In this document: one piece after another, positions 41,197 to 50,021 of the stretch
Layout: every line of letters begins with the position of its first letter
How positions within the stretch are numbered: position 1 is the stretch's first letter
Assembly: GCA_019638795.1 (NCBI GenBank)
Contig: JAHBTB010000005.1
Span: 124,001-188,000 of the forward strand
DNA from: Fimbriimonadaceae bacterium
Lineage (GTDB): Bacteria; Armatimonadota; Fimbriimonadia; Fimbriimonadales; Fimbriimonadaceae
DNA: 64,000 nt
Direction of reading: 5' to 3'
The notes under the pieces: generated by a model
Told to the model about the DNA's origin: nothing
What the model saw: only the letters and a program-made list of their open reading frames with translations
The model's database searches: none
Program-made: the position numbers and the translations under genes

Positions 41197-43833
41197 CTAG
41201 CCCTTCAGCAGTTGGCGAAGGACATAGTTCAAGACTCCACCGTGGCGGTAGTAATCCACTTCGGTCGGGGTGTCGATGCGACAAGTCACCGAGAAGGTCT
41301 TGTCGTCGGCCTTCACCGTGAGGATCTTGCCACCGGCGAAACCACTGGCCACCGCGTCGGCCAAACCGACGACCTCAAACGTCTCGCGGCCGGTCAGCCC
41401 AAGGCCCGCGGCGCTTTGCCCAGCCTGGAACTGAAGCGGGAGCACGCCCATGCCCACCAGGTTGGAACGGTGGATCCGTTCGAAGCTCTCGGCAATCACG
41501 GCCCGGACACCGAGCAGTTTCGTCCCCTTCGCCGCCCAGTCGCGGCTCGACCCAGTGCCGTACTCCTTGCCCGCCAAGACGACGAGGCCGACCCCGGCCG
41601 CCTCATAGGCTTCGCTGGCGGCGAAAATCGAGGTGACTTCACCATTGAGCAGGTTGGTCGTGAAGCCACCCTCGGTACCAGGCGCCAACTGGTTGCGCAG
41701 GCGGACGTTGGCGAAGGTGCCGCGGATCATCACCTCGTGGTTGCCCCGGCGCGAACCGTAGGAGTTGAAGAGGTGCGGCCGGACGCCGTGGGCGATCAGG
41801 TACTCGCCGGCTGGTGAGTTGGCCTTGATCGACCCTGCCGGCGAAATATGGTCGGTCGTGATCGAGTCCCCCAGCAGCGCGAGGCACCGCAGACCCGCCA
41901 GGTCGGCGACCCGGGCGGGGGGCTCGGCAGCCATGCCGTCGAAGTAAGGGGCCTTCTTGACGTAGGTTGAGCCGTCACGCCACCCGAACCGGTCAGAAGC
42001 GGTGACCGCGATCTCCTTCCACTTCTCGTCGCCGTCGAAGACGGTGGCGTACGACTTACTGAACATCTCTCGGGTGATGTTCTTCTCGACGATCGCGGCG
42101 ATCTCTTGTTGGGTCGGCCAAATGTCTTTAAGGTAGACGGCGTTCCCCTCGGGGGTATGGCCGACGGGCTCCGTGGTGAGGTCCAGGCCGATGTTGCCGG
42201 CAAAAGCGTAGGCGACGACGAGGGGCGGGGACATCAGGTAGTTGGCCTTGACTTCCGTGTTGACCCGTCCCTCAAAGTTGCGGTTGCCGCTCAGGACGCT
42301 CACGGCGACCAGATCCTTGTCCTTGATCAGCTGGCTGACCTCTTCGGGAAGCGGGCCGCTGTTGCCGATGCAGGTCGTGCACCCGTATCCGACGACGTTG
42401 AACCCGACGGCGTCAAGGTCGTCGAGCAGGTCGGCGTCCTCCAGATACCGCGTGACGACCCGGGAGCCGGGGGCTAACGAGGTCTTCACCCAGGCCTTGG
42501 GCTTGAGCCCCAGCCGGCGAGCCTTGCGCGCGACGAGCCCGGCGGCGACCATCACCGAGGGGTTGCTCGTGTTGGTGCAACTCGTGATGGCGGCGATGAC
42601 CACGTCTCCGTTGGTCAGGTCGGCGACTTTGTCCCGCCCGTTCGGGGTCGGAGGCAAGACGCCGGGGAATGCGGCGGCGAAGCTGTCCTTCGCGTGGCCC
42701 AGCAGGGCGCGGTCTTGGGGACGCTTCGGCCCGGCCACGCTGGGTTCGACGTCGCCGAGGTCGAGTTCGAGGGTGGAACTGTACTGGGCGGCCGGTGAGT
42801 CGGCGGTGTGGAAAAGGCCCTGGGCGGTGAAGTAGTCCTGGACGAGGGCGACCTGTTCGTCCGAACGGCCACTGACGCGCAAGTAGCGTAGGGTCTCTGC
42901 GTCCACCGGGAACAAGCCGCAGGTCGCCCCGTACTCGGGTGCCATGTTGCTGATCGTCGCCCGGTCGGCCAAAGGCATGTTGGGGATGCCGGGGCCGAAG
43001 AACTCGACGAACTTGCCGACGACGCCGTGCTTGCGGAGCATCTCGGTGACAGTGAGGACGAGGTCGGTGGCCGTAGCGCCCTCGCGGAGTTTGCCCGTGA
43101 TCTTGAACCCGACGACCTGCGGGATGAGCATGGACACCGGCTGACCGAGCATGGCGGCCTCGGCCTCGATGCCTCCGACGCCCCAACCGAGGACACCGAG
43201 GCCGTTGACCATCGTCGTGTGGCTGTCGGTGCCGACCAAGGTGTCGACACAGGCGACGCCGTCGGTCTTCATGACAACGCGGGCCAGGTACTCGAGGTTG
43301 ACTTGGTGGCAAATGCCCGTGTTGGGCGGGACGACCTTGAAGTTGTGCAGGGCGCCCTGCCCCCATTTGAGGAACTCGTACCGTTCGCCGTTCCGCTCGA
43401 ACTCGAGGTCGAGGTTGATCTGGAGGGCGGCCTCGGAGCCATAGGAGTCGACCTGGACCGAGTGGTCGATGACGAGTTCGACCGGCTGGAGCGGGTTGAT
43501 CTTTTGCGGGTCGCCCCCGAGGGTGGCCATCGCGTCCCGCATCGTGGCAAGGTCGACGACACAAGGCACCCCGGTGAAGTCTTGAAGGAGGACGCGGGCG
43601 GGGGTGAACTGGATTTCCTGGCTGGGCTCCGCTTCGGGCCGCCAGTTCAGGAGCGCCTCAATATCGGCCCGACGCACGTTGACGCCGTCCTCGAGTCGCA
43701 GGAGGTTCTCCAAGAGCACCTTGAGCGAGTAGGGGAGGCGGCTCACGTCGTGCCCCTGGATGTCCGGCAACGAGTAGTAAGTGACGTCTTGCCCGCCTAG
43801 TGAGGCCTGTTTCCGCGTTTTGAAGCTGTCCAT
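41197..43833 (-). CDS. acnA: Aconitate hydratase A
   Basis: An 878-residue aconitase that interconverts citrate and isocitrate in the TCA cycle through a 4Fe-4S cluster. The N-terminus is typical ([23 protein letters not shown]). Cluster Cys residues are in [15 protein letters not shown] and [15 protein letters not shown]. Also seen are [19 protein letters not shown] and the C-terminal swivel motif [16 protein letters not shown]. Size and domain order match AcnA/IRP-type rather than AcnB. DUF554 follows at once on the same strand. Confidence 0.98.
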   Translation of the reverse strand: MDSFKTRKQASLGGQDVTYYSLPDIQGHDVSRLPYSLKVLLENLLRLEDGVNVRRADIEALLNWRPEAEPSQEIQFTPARVLLQDFTGVPCVVDLATMRDAMATLGGDPQKINPLQPVELVIDHSVQVDSYGSEAALQINLDLEFERNGERYEFLKWGQGALHNFKVVPPNTGICHQVNLEYLARVVMKTDGVACVDTLVGTDSHTTMVNGLGVLGWGVGGIEAEAAMLGQPVSMLIPQVVGFKITGKLREGATATDLVLTVTEMLRKHGVVGKFVEFFGPGIPNMPLADRATISNMAPEYGATCGLFPVDAETLRYLRVSGRSDEQVALVQDYFTAQGLFHTADSPAAQYSSTLELDLGDVEPSVAGPKRPQDRALLGHAKDSFAAAFPGVLPPTPNGRDKVADLTNGDVVIAAITSCTNTSNPSVMVAAGLVARKARRLGLKPKAWVKTSLAPGSRVVTRYLEDADLLDDLDAVGFNVVGYGCTTCIGNSGPLPEEVSQLIKDKDLVAVSVLSGNRNFEGRVNTEVKANYLMSPPLVVAYAFAGNIGLDLTTEPVGHTPEGNAVYLKDIWPTQQEIAAIVEKNITREMFSKSYATVFDGDEKWKEIAVTASDRFGWRDGSTYVKKAPYFDGMAAEPPARVADLAGLRCLALLGDSITTDHISPAGSIKANSPAGEYLIAHGVRPHLFNSYGSRRGNHEVMIRGTFANVRLRNQLAPGTEGGFTTNLLNGEVTSIFAASEAYEAAGVGLVVLAGKEYGTGSSRDWAAKGTKLLGVRAVIAESFERIHRSNLVGMGVLPLQFQAGQSAAGLGLTGRETFEVVGLADAVASGFAGGKILTVKADDKTFSVTCRIDTPTEVDYYRHGGVLNYVLRQLLKG

Positions 43834-43935
43834 TCGGTGCCCTGATGTGAAGAAGTGCCCTCAAGGTTACCTGTCGGACTTCGAGACGGCGGGGTAGCCC
43901 CCGGATATTCTGTTCATCGTCTCGGGTGCAACAGA

Positions 43936-43941
43936 TAGAAT
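43936..43941 (+). promoter_or_regulatory. Probable -10 element (TAGAAT) of the M14 peptidase gene
   Basis: TAGAAT ends 6 nt before the ATG at 43948, one of the tightest spacings here. Confidence 0.5.
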
Positions 43942-43947
43942 CCGCCC

Positions 43948-45651
43948 ATGCCGTTCTTGCCTGCTCCTGACTGGAACCTGACTTGCGAAAAAACCGGGTT
44001 CCGCGACACCGGAACTTATGCTGAGGCGGTCGCCTTTTGCCGACGACTCGCCGAACACAGCCCGTCGGTCGCGAAAGTGGAAATCTTCGGCACCACCCCC
44101 CAGGGTCGGCCGATGGTGGCGCTCGTCTTGGGCAAAGACGACTCGCGAAAACCCACCGTCTTCATCCAGAGCGGTATCCACGCCGGTGAGATCGAGGGCA
44201 AGGACGCCACCCTCATGCTCGCCCGCGACATCGTGGTCAAGGGCCGGCACCGCGACCTGCTCGCCAAGGCCCGCCTGGTCATCGTGCCCGTCTTCAATGT
44301 CGACGGCCACGAGAGGACGAGCCCCTACAACCGGATCAACCAGAACGGCCCTTCGAGCATGGGCTGGAGGACGACGGCCCAGAACTTCAACCTCAACCGC
44401 GACTACATCAAGCTGGACGCGCCGGAGACCCGCGCCTTGGTCGCCTACATGCGCAAGTGCCGCTCCGAGGCCTTCATGGACAACCACACCAGCGACGGCG
44501 GGGACTGGCAGTACCAGATGCACTATGACGTCCCACGATGGCCGAACATGCCCGCCGGCCTCGTCAAGCTCTCCGAAGACCTGAACGCGACTCTGGCCGA
44601 CCGTCTCCTCGCCGACGGATTGCTGAACGCCCCCTACTTTGGCGGCATCAGTCCGACAAACCCGGAGCGCGGTGTGACGGTGAGCCCGTTCACCGCCCGG
44701 TTCTCGCACGGCTACGCCGCCGTCACTGACCGGGTCAGTGTCTTGGTCGAGACGCACATGATGAAGCCGTACCGGGACCGCGTCCTGAGCACGTACAGCA
44801 TCGACTTGAGGACCTGGGAATGGGTGGCCGCCCATGCCGCCGAGCTCATGAAGGTACGCCGGGCAAGCTTGGCCGAAGACGCCCAGGCCAAGGAGGGTGA
44901 CCGCCTGGTGCTGACCGCCAAGACCGGTCCCGGACGACGGCCCTGGGTCTTCAAGGGTTGGAAGTACACCCCGCGCGAAAGCAAGGTGACCGGCGCCAAG
45001 GTCGCCGCCTGGGAGCACGTGCCGCAAGACGTCCAGTCGTCGGTCCGCGACACCTTTGTCCCCGACCTCACCGTGTCATTGCCGGCGTTCTACGTCGTCC
45101 CGGCCGAGTGGGCCAGGGAGGTCGGCGACATCCTTTCCCTGCATGGCGTCCAGTTCTGGCGGACTTCGGTAGACCACACTTTCGACGCGCCGGTCACCGT
45201 CCTTGACGGGATCAAGTTCCCTCCCCAACCTTTCGAGAACCGGTTCATGCCCACGTTCAAGCCGGTCGCCGCGACGCGGAGGGTGGCGTTGCGGCGCGGG
45301 GCCTTGGTCGTCCCCGTCGGCCAGCCGTATGTCCGCGTCGCCGCCCAACTCTTGGAACCGCAAGCCCCCGACTCGCTCGTCGCCTGGGGGTTCTTCAACA
45401 TGGTGGCCGAGCAAAAGGAGGGTGCCGACGGCCACATGCTTGAGCCCGTCGCTCAGAAAATGTTGGACAGCGACTCCAAGCTCAAGGCGGAGTTCGAGGA
45501 GAAGTTGAAAGACCCGGCCTTTGCCAACAACCCGTTTGCCCGCCTCGACTTCTTTTATCGCCACAGCCCGTATTGGGACAGCCACCTCGGCGTCTACCCC
45601 GTGTTACGTCTCTCGGCCAAGGACTGGGTGACACTCCGGTCAAGCCGGTGA
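43948..45651 (+). CDS. M14-family zinc carboxypeptidase
   Basis: A 567-residue protein. The N-terminal ~300 residues are an M14 metallopeptidase domain with zinc ligands in QSGIHAGEIEGKD (HxxE) and MDNHTSDGG (His), substrate-binding NLNRDYIKLDAPE, and a probable catalytic Glu in SVLVETHMMKPY. The C-terminal ~260 residues are an unassigned extension including FWRTSVDHTFDAPV and a conserved-looking LEPVAQKMLDSDSKLKAEFEEKL. No signal peptide is seen, so it may be cytoplasmic. Peptide substrate unknown. Confidence 0.9.
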   Translation: MPFLPAPDWNLTCEKTGFRDTGTYAEAVAFCRRLAEHSPSVAKVEIFGTTPQGRPMVALVLGKDDSRKPTVFIQSGIHAGEIEGKDATLMLARDIVVKGRHRDLLAKARLVIVPVFNVDGHERTSPYNRINQNGPSSMGWRTTAQNFNLNRDYIKLDAPETRALVAYMRKCRSEAFMDNHTSDGGDWQYQMHYDVPRWPNMPAGLVKLSEDLNATLADRLLADGLLNAPYFGGISPTNPERGVTVSPFTARFSHGYAAVTDRVSVLVETHMMKPYRDRVLSTYSIDLRTWEWVAAHAAELMKVRRASLAEDAQAKEGDRLVLTAKTGPGRRPWVFKGWKYTPRESKVTGAKVAAWEHVPQDVQSSVRDTFVPDLTVSLPAFYVVPAEWAREVGDILSLHGVQFWRTSVDHTFDAPVTVLDGIKFPPQPFENRFMPTFKPVAATRRVALRRGALVVPVGQPYVRVAAQLLEPQAPDSLVAWGFFNMVAEQKEGADGHMLEPVAQKMLDSDSKLKAEFEEKLKDPAFANNPFARLDFFYRHSPYWDSHLGVYPVLRLSAKDWVTLRSSR

Positions 45652-45711
45652 CGCACCGCAACCCGTACGCGGTACCCGTCGCCCGCCGCTTGGCGCGATA
45701 GGGGAGCGTTC

Positions 45712-45744
45712 AGGAACCTTGGCCCGGGTCGGACCGAGGTTCCT
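45712..45744. terminator. Hairpin between convergent peptidase and beta-propeller genes
   Basis: An 8-bp stem (45712-45719 with 45737-45744) extended by a T-G pair and two more GC pairs, enclosing 11 nt. It lies between the stops of two convergent genes. T-tract is weak on both sides. Confidence 0.6.
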
Positions 45745-45765
45745 CCACCACTTTCCTAGACTGGT

Positions 45766-46815
45766 CTACTTCTTCCAGTCCGCGACAAAGACGTTCGTCT
45801 CGCGCGCGACCTTGCCGTTACGGTTACTGGCGAACACGATCTTCTTGCCGTCCCGGCTCACCATGGGGAAGCCGTCGAACCCCGGGGCGTGGGTGATCTG
45901 GGTCAGGTTTTTGCCGTCAATGTCGACCATGTAAATGTCGAACTCGGCGCTCCGCGGGTCTTTGAAGTTGGTCGAGAAGAGGATCTTCTTGTTGCCCGGC
46001 AGAATGAAAGGTGCGAACGAGGCCCCGGGCAGGTTGGTCACCTGCCGTTTGTTGCTTCCGTCGGCGTTCATCACCCACAGGTCCATTTTGGTGGGGCGCA
46101 CCAGGTGCTGCTTCAGAAGGGCCTCATACTCCTGCTCTTCCGCCGCGTCCTTGAACGGGGCGGTGCGGCGGTACGCGATCAAAGAGCCGTCCCAGCTGAC
46201 GAAGGGCCCGCCGTCATAGCCCTTGGCGTCGGTCAGCTTCTTGATGTTCTTGCCCTTCAGGTCGCAGCGGTAGATCTCCAGGTCGCCCTGGTAGTCGCTG
46301 GTGAAGACCATGTACCGTCCCTTGGGGTCGATCGTCACTTCGGCGACATAACCAGGGAGGTCAAGCACCTTCTCGATCTTGCCTCCCTTGGCCGGGCGGC
46401 GGTACAGGCGGTAGTTCGGGTTGATCATCCAGACGTACCCCTTGCTCATGTCCACCGGCGGCTGCGGGCCCTTCTCCAGATCGTGGGTGCTACTGAAGTA
46501 GATCCATTTGCCGTCGGGCGAAAAATAGCTGCATGTGCAACGACCTAGCCCCGTACTGACGAGCTTGCGGTTTTTGCCGGTCGCCGTCATGCTGAACACT
46601 TGCTCGTCGGGGTACTGCGGTTGCATCGACTGCCAGGTCAGTTTGGTACCGTCCAGGTTCCAATAGGCCTCGGCGTTCTGGCCGCCAAAGGTGATCTGGC
46701 GGACATTGGCCAGATGGGTCTCATGCGGGTCGGCCTTGATCTTTTCGCTGGTCGGCCAATGGGCGAAGGGGTCTGCAACGGCAAAAATGGCGGTTGCAGC
46801 GAGGGCGGCGATCAT
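45766..46815 (-). CDS. Exported PD40/TolB-like beta-propeller protein
   Basis: A 349-residue protein with a short signal peptide (MIAALAATAIFAVADP). It is made of WD40-like PD40 repeats typical of TolB and DPP4 N-domains: YFSPDGKWIYFSS, IDPKGRYMVFTSD, LWVMNADGSNKRQVTN, YMVDIDGKNLTQITH, VSRDGKKIVFASNRNG. There is no peptidase domain and no TolB N-terminal domain. Probable periplasmic scaffold or ligand-binding role. The ATG at 46815 is preceded by TAGAAC only 6 nt upstream. Confidence 0.88.
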   Translation of the reverse strand: MIAALAATAIFAVADPFAHWPTSEKIKADPHETHLANVRQITFGGQNAEAYWNLDGTKLTWQSMQPQYPDEQVFSMTATGKNRKLVSTGLGRCTCSYFSPDGKWIYFSSTHDLEKGPQPPVDMSKGYVWMINPNYRLYRRPAKGGKIEKVLDLPGYVAEVTIDPKGRYMVFTSDYQGDLEIYRCDLKGKNIKKLTDAKGYDGGPFVSWDGSLIAYRRTAPFKDAAEEQEYEALLKQHLVRPTKMDLWVMNADGSNKRQVTNLPGASFAPFILPGNKKILFSTNFKDPRSAEFDIYMVDIDGKNLTQITHAPGFDGFPMVSRDGKKIVFASNRNGKVARETNVFVADWKK

Positions 46816-46821
46816 TTTTCT

Positions 46822-46827
46822 GTTCTA
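46822..46827 (-). promoter_or_regulatory. Possible -10 element (TAGAAC) of the beta-propeller gene
   Basis: TAGAAC on the minus strand ends 6 nt before the ATG. The last position differs from the usual T. Confidence 0.35.
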
Positions 46828-46903
46828 CCCGCGGGGGCCCAAAACGCCGATGGGGCATGGCGGCGGTTGGGCCTAGCAAGCGGGTTCAATTCCTAGATCG
46901 ACC

Positions 46904-49273
46904 ATGAATGACGCACGACATTTCGCCCCGCTGTCCGATGTCCGGACCTGGGAGAGGACGACCCAGGGGGTCCGGCTCCGGCTGGACGGCGCGACGGTGA
47001 CGGTCGCCGTTCTGGACCTCGACGTGCTCCGGGTCGAGGTGGTCCCCGAAGACCGTCCCGAGGCGCCGCCTCAATACGCGGTCTGCGCCGACGTCTCCCA
47101 GATGGTCGCGCCGTTCGAAGTCAGCGAGGATAAGGACAAGGTCACCCTCACGACATCGGCCATGGTCGTGGAGATCGGCCTTGCGCCTTACCGCCTCCAA
47201 GTCTTCCGGCCCGACGGCAGTGCGGTCCTCGCCTTGGCCAAGAAGCCTCGGTTCGGCAGCTACGCTGGGCTGAACGATTCGTTCGCCTTCTCACGGGCCA
47301 GGGCCAAGAAAGACATGGTGCTGGGCCTTGGCGAGCGGACCGGCACCCTTGACCGTAACGGTCGCAAGTTCCAGATGTGGAACGTCGACATCCTGAGCGA
47401 AGGGGCGCGGGTGGAGGCCGGTTGGCGTGAGGGTGACCTGGAGCCCGAGAAGGATCCCACGAGCACCGCGTTCGACCCCTACTACATCGCCGTCCCCTTC
47501 TATCAAGTCGTGGACCAAGCGGGTCGCGCCGCCGGGTTCTTTGTGGACAACGTCGGCCGGGCGACGTACGACTTCACGGCACCGGGCGAAACGTGCGTCC
47601 GCTTTGACAGCGGGCGGTATGTCGAATACGTCTTTGCCGGCCCCGGACTTGCCCGTGTGCTGGAAGCCTACACGTGCCTGACGGGTCGGACCCCGTGCCC
47701 GCCGCTTTGGGCCCTCGGCCATCACCAATGCCGCTGGTACCCCTACCACCAGGACGACGTGGTCAAGCTCGCCGACACGTTCCGGCGTAAGGAGATCCCG
47801 TGCGACACCCTTTGGCTGGACATCGACCACATGGACGGGTATCGGGTGTTCACCTGGAACCCCAAGCTGTTCCCCGACGCCCCGGCCATGCTGAAACAAC
47901 TCAAGGGCAAGGGCTTTCGGTGCGTCACGATCATCGACCCCGGGGTGAAGCAAGAACCGACCTACCCGGTCTACGACTCCGGACTGAGCGAGGATGTCTT
48001 CTGCAAGACCCCGGAAGGAGCGACCTACATCGGGCAAGTCTGGCCGGGCAAGACCGCCTTCCCCGACTTTGTGCTGCCCGAAGCCCGGCGGTGGTGGGGC
48101 GCGCTCAACGCCAAGCACGTGGCCAGCGGCCTCGCCGGCATCTGGAACGACATGAACGAACCCGCCACGGGCGACGTGGCCCCCTATGCCATGCGGTTCG
48201 GCCGTGGCCGGTTCAGCCACGCCACCTACCACAACGCCTACGCCCTCCTGATGGCGATGGCCACGGTCGAAGGCCTGAACCAGGCGATGCCCGACTTGCG
48301 GACGTTCGTCCTGAGCCGGGCGGGTTCCGCCGGCATCCAACGGTACGCGGCCAACTGGCTCGGTGACAACGTGTCCTGCTGGGAGCACCTGGGTATGGCC
48401 CTCACGATGTCGCTTGGCCTCGGACTTTCGGGACAGGCGTTCGTCGGCGCGGACATCGGCGGGTTTGTCCACGACTCCGAAGGCGAGCTCCTCGCCCGCT
48501 GGATGCAGTTCGCCGCGCTGACCCCGTTCTGCCGCAACCATAACGACGCGAACGGCGTCGACCAGTACCCCTGGAGCTTCGGGCCCAAGGTCGAAGAGGT
48601 GTGCCGGCAGGCCTTGCGCCTCCGCTACCGCCTCATGCCTTACCTGTGCGCCTGCTTTGTCCAGGCAGAACAGACCGGCGTGCCGGTGATGCGCCCGCTG
48701 GTGCTGGAAGCCCCGGCCGACCTAAACCTGCGTGCGGTGGCCGACGAGTTCATGGTCGGACCGGACCTCCTCGTCGCCCCGGTCGTGGCCAAGGGTAAGC
48801 GAAGACGCGCCGTCAGCCTGCCCGAAGGGTTGTGGTACGACTGGTGGGACGGCACCCCGGCCCAGGGCCGCTTCACCCGTCCGGCCCCTCTGGACACCCT
48901 CCCGCTCTACGCCAGGTCGGGCAGTGTGGTGCCCCTGTGGCCGGCCGTCCCCGCCTCCACCGACGGATTCGAACCCACGTCCCTCGAACTTCGTGTCTTC
49001 CCTCCCGCCGACGACGGCGAGTCCACGTCGGTTTTCTATGAGGACGACGGTCTGACGACGGCCTACCGGCAGGGCGTCCGGCTGACCACCCGGGTCACCG
49101 TCACGCGGTCGGGGCGACGGCTCCGCGTCAGGCTCGACACCACCGGCCAGCCCCACGAGCGGTGGCAGAGGTCGGCCGTCAGGCTCGTCTTCCCCGCCCC
49201 CATGCAGGTACCGGAAGTGGAGCTTGCCCACGGTCTCGGAGTGACCGAGCACGAAGTCCGGCTGCCCGGATGA
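46904..49273 (+). CDS. Glycoside hydrolase family 31 alpha-glucosidase
   Basis: A 789-residue GH31 enzyme that cleaves terminal alpha-glucosides (or related alpha-xylosides). The N-terminal beta-sandwich domain includes GLGERTGTLDRNG. The catalytic barrel has WALGHHQCRWYPY, LWLDIDHMDGYRVFTWN, the nucleophile Asp in GIWNDMNEPATG and GADIGGFVHDSEGELLARWMQ. The C-terminal beta domains include LPEGLWYDWWDG. There is no signal peptide, so it acts in the cytoplasm on imported oligosaccharides. No sugar transporter is adjacent. tRNA-Arg follows. Confidence 0.96.
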   Translation: MNDARHFAPLSDVRTWERTTQGVRLRLDGATVTVAVLDLDVLRVEVVPEDRPEAPPQYAVCADVSQMVAPFEVSEDKDKVTLTTSAMVVEIGLAPYRLQVFRPDGSAVLALAKKPRFGSYAGLNDSFAFSRARAKKDMVLGLGERTGTLDRNGRKFQMWNVDILSEGARVEAGWREGDLEPEKDPTSTAFDPYYIAVPFYQVVDQAGRAAGFFVDNVGRATYDFTAPGETCVRFDSGRYVEYVFAGPGLARVLEAYTCLTGRTPCPPLWALGHHQCRWYPYHQDDVVKLADTFRRKEIPCDTLWLDIDHMDGYRVFTWNPKLFPDAPAMLKQLKGKGFRCVTIIDPGVKQEPTYPVYDSGLSEDVFCKTPEGATYIGQVWPGKTAFPDFVLPEARRWWGALNAKHVASGLAGIWNDMNEPATGDVAPYAMRFGRGRFSHATYHNAYALLMAMATVEGLNQAMPDLRTFVLSRAGSAGIQRYAANWLGDNVSCWEHLGMALTMSLGLGLSGQAFVGADIGGFVHDSEGELLARWMQFAALTPFCRNHNDANGVDQYPWSFGPKVEEVCRQALRLRYRLMPYLCACFVQAEQTGVPVMRPLVLEAPADLNLRAVADEFMVGPDLLVAPVVAKGKRRRAVSLPEGLWYDWWDGTPAQGRFTRPAPLDTLPLYARSGSVVPLWPAVPASTDGFEPTSLELRVFPPADDGESTSVFYEDDGLTTAYRQGVRLTTRVTVTRSGRRLRVRLDTTGQPHERWQRSAVRLVFPAPMQVPEVELAHGLGVTEHEVRLPG

Positions 49274-49289
49274 GGCGTCCGGGCCCTGG

Positions 49290-49295
49290 TATCCT
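49290..49295 (+). promoter_or_regulatory. Probable -10 element (GGTATCCT context) of tRNA-Arg
   Basis: TATCCT ends 12 nt before the mature tRNA 5' end, the same octamer as before tRNA-Leu and rplA. Confidence 0.5.
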
Positions 49296-49307
49296 GGTGC
49301 CCCGCGC

Positions 49308-49383
49308 GGCCTCGTAGCTCAGTGGATAGAGCGCCTCCGTCCTAAGGAGGGCGTCGGGGGTTCGATTCCCTCCGGGGCCGCCA
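49308..49383 (+). tRNA. tRNA-Arg (anticodon CCT)
   Basis: A 76-nt tRNA. Acceptor GGCCTCG (49308-49314) pairs with CGGGGCC (49373-49379) with one G-T pair; discriminator G and an encoded CCA end at 49383. The anticodon stem CCTCC/GGAGG holds loop GTCCTAA, so the anticodon is CCT, which reads AGG. Its 3' 43 bp are duplicated at 49967-50009, marking an integration site. Confidence 0.97.
49341..49383 (+). repeat. Attachment-site direct repeat, left copy (within tRNA-Arg)
   Basis: 43-bp left copy of an exact direct repeat, part of the functional tRNA gene. Flanking bases differ on both sides from those of the right copy. Confidence 0.85.
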
Positions 49384-49534
49384 AGTTTTAGCTTCAAGAC
49401 TGGTGCAGATCAGACGAACATCTTTGCGTGAAGCCTCGCTCCGACCAGATTTCAGCTGTCAAATCAGGTTCATCTCCGATCAGACTCACCCACGAACTAG
49501 ACAACGAAACCAGATGGTCAGGGCAAAATGAGCA

Positions 49535-49837
49535 ATGCCCTCGCCTGTCAACATCGAAGCATACGAATTGGCTCAAGAAGCGGTATCGCTAATGAAGAGC
49601 GCCATTATCAGAGTGCTCGCCGATCATCCAGAGGGTCTGAAGAACAGCGAGATCGGTCGCCGGCTTGGAGTGAACGCCGACTTTCTCGACGATCAGCAGG
49701 GATGGTTCCAGTATACAGTTCTCAAGATCATGGAGCTGGAGCGAACGGTAGAGCAACCGAAATCACGCGGACCATGGCGCCTCGTCCAACCAAGGAAGGT
49801 GAAATCTGAAGGGCAGGAAGCCACCGTCGATCGCTAG
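49535..49837 (+). CDS. Small winged-helix-like protein carried by the island
   Basis: A 100-residue protein. Residues 20-85 look like a winged helix: SAIIRVLADHPEGLKNSEIGRRLG followed by QGWFQYTVLKIMELERTVEQ and SRGPWRLV, that is, helix-turn-helix, a further helix, then a short wing. Similar small proteins are often found beside restriction systems, but none is here. The tail is basic. It is the only gene between the two attachment repeats and has lower GC than its surroundings. ATG at 49535 follows AGGG by about 12 nt, so the start is moderately supported. Confidence 0.7.
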   Translation: MPSPVNIEAYELAQEAVSLMKSAIIRVLADHPEGLKNSEIGRRLGVNADFLDDQQGWFQYTVLKIMELERTVEQPKSRGPWRLVQPRKVKSEGQEATVDR

Positions 49838-49966
49838 CCTCGCAATTCCGACTCGGACCTGTCCTCGGGCGGGAGCAGGTATGGCCCCCCGTTCAGAGCT
49901 TGCTTAATAGTGCCATTGCCGTCGGCTACACAGCCCAAATCTGGAGAGTAGGCACCTGATGCAAGG

Positions 49967-50009
49967 CCTAAGGAGGGCGTCGGGGGTTCGATTCCCTCCG
50001 GGGCCGCCA
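49967..50009 (+). repeat. Attachment-site direct repeat, right copy
   Basis: 43-bp exact copy of the tRNA-Arg 3' part, lacking the 5' half of the tRNA. It marks the distal junction of the island. Confidence 0.85.
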
Positions 50010-50021
50010 CGCCGTACCGGT

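Larger units (their letters stand above)
49341..50009 (+). mobile_element. Miniature island integrated at tRNA-Arg (integrase-less)
   Basis: The 3' 43 bp of tRNA-Arg, from the anticodon loop to CCA (49341-49383), recur exactly at 49967-50009. The 583 bp between are visibly AT-richer: the 60 bases from 49381 contain 29 G+C (48 percent). This is the footprint of site-specific integration into a tRNA 3' end, with the intact tRNA as one junction and the repeat as the other. The only gene inside is a 100-residue winged-helix-like protein; no integrase is present. The resident sequence appears to continue at the FGE gene, whose stop is 13 bp beyond the repeat. Confidence 0.8.

Noticed and set aside
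49179-49397. Minus-strand frame containing NRTPDALLRTEALYPLSYEA
   Set aside because: It is antisense to tRNA-Arg and the end of the GH31 gene; it is a tRNA shadow, not a gene.
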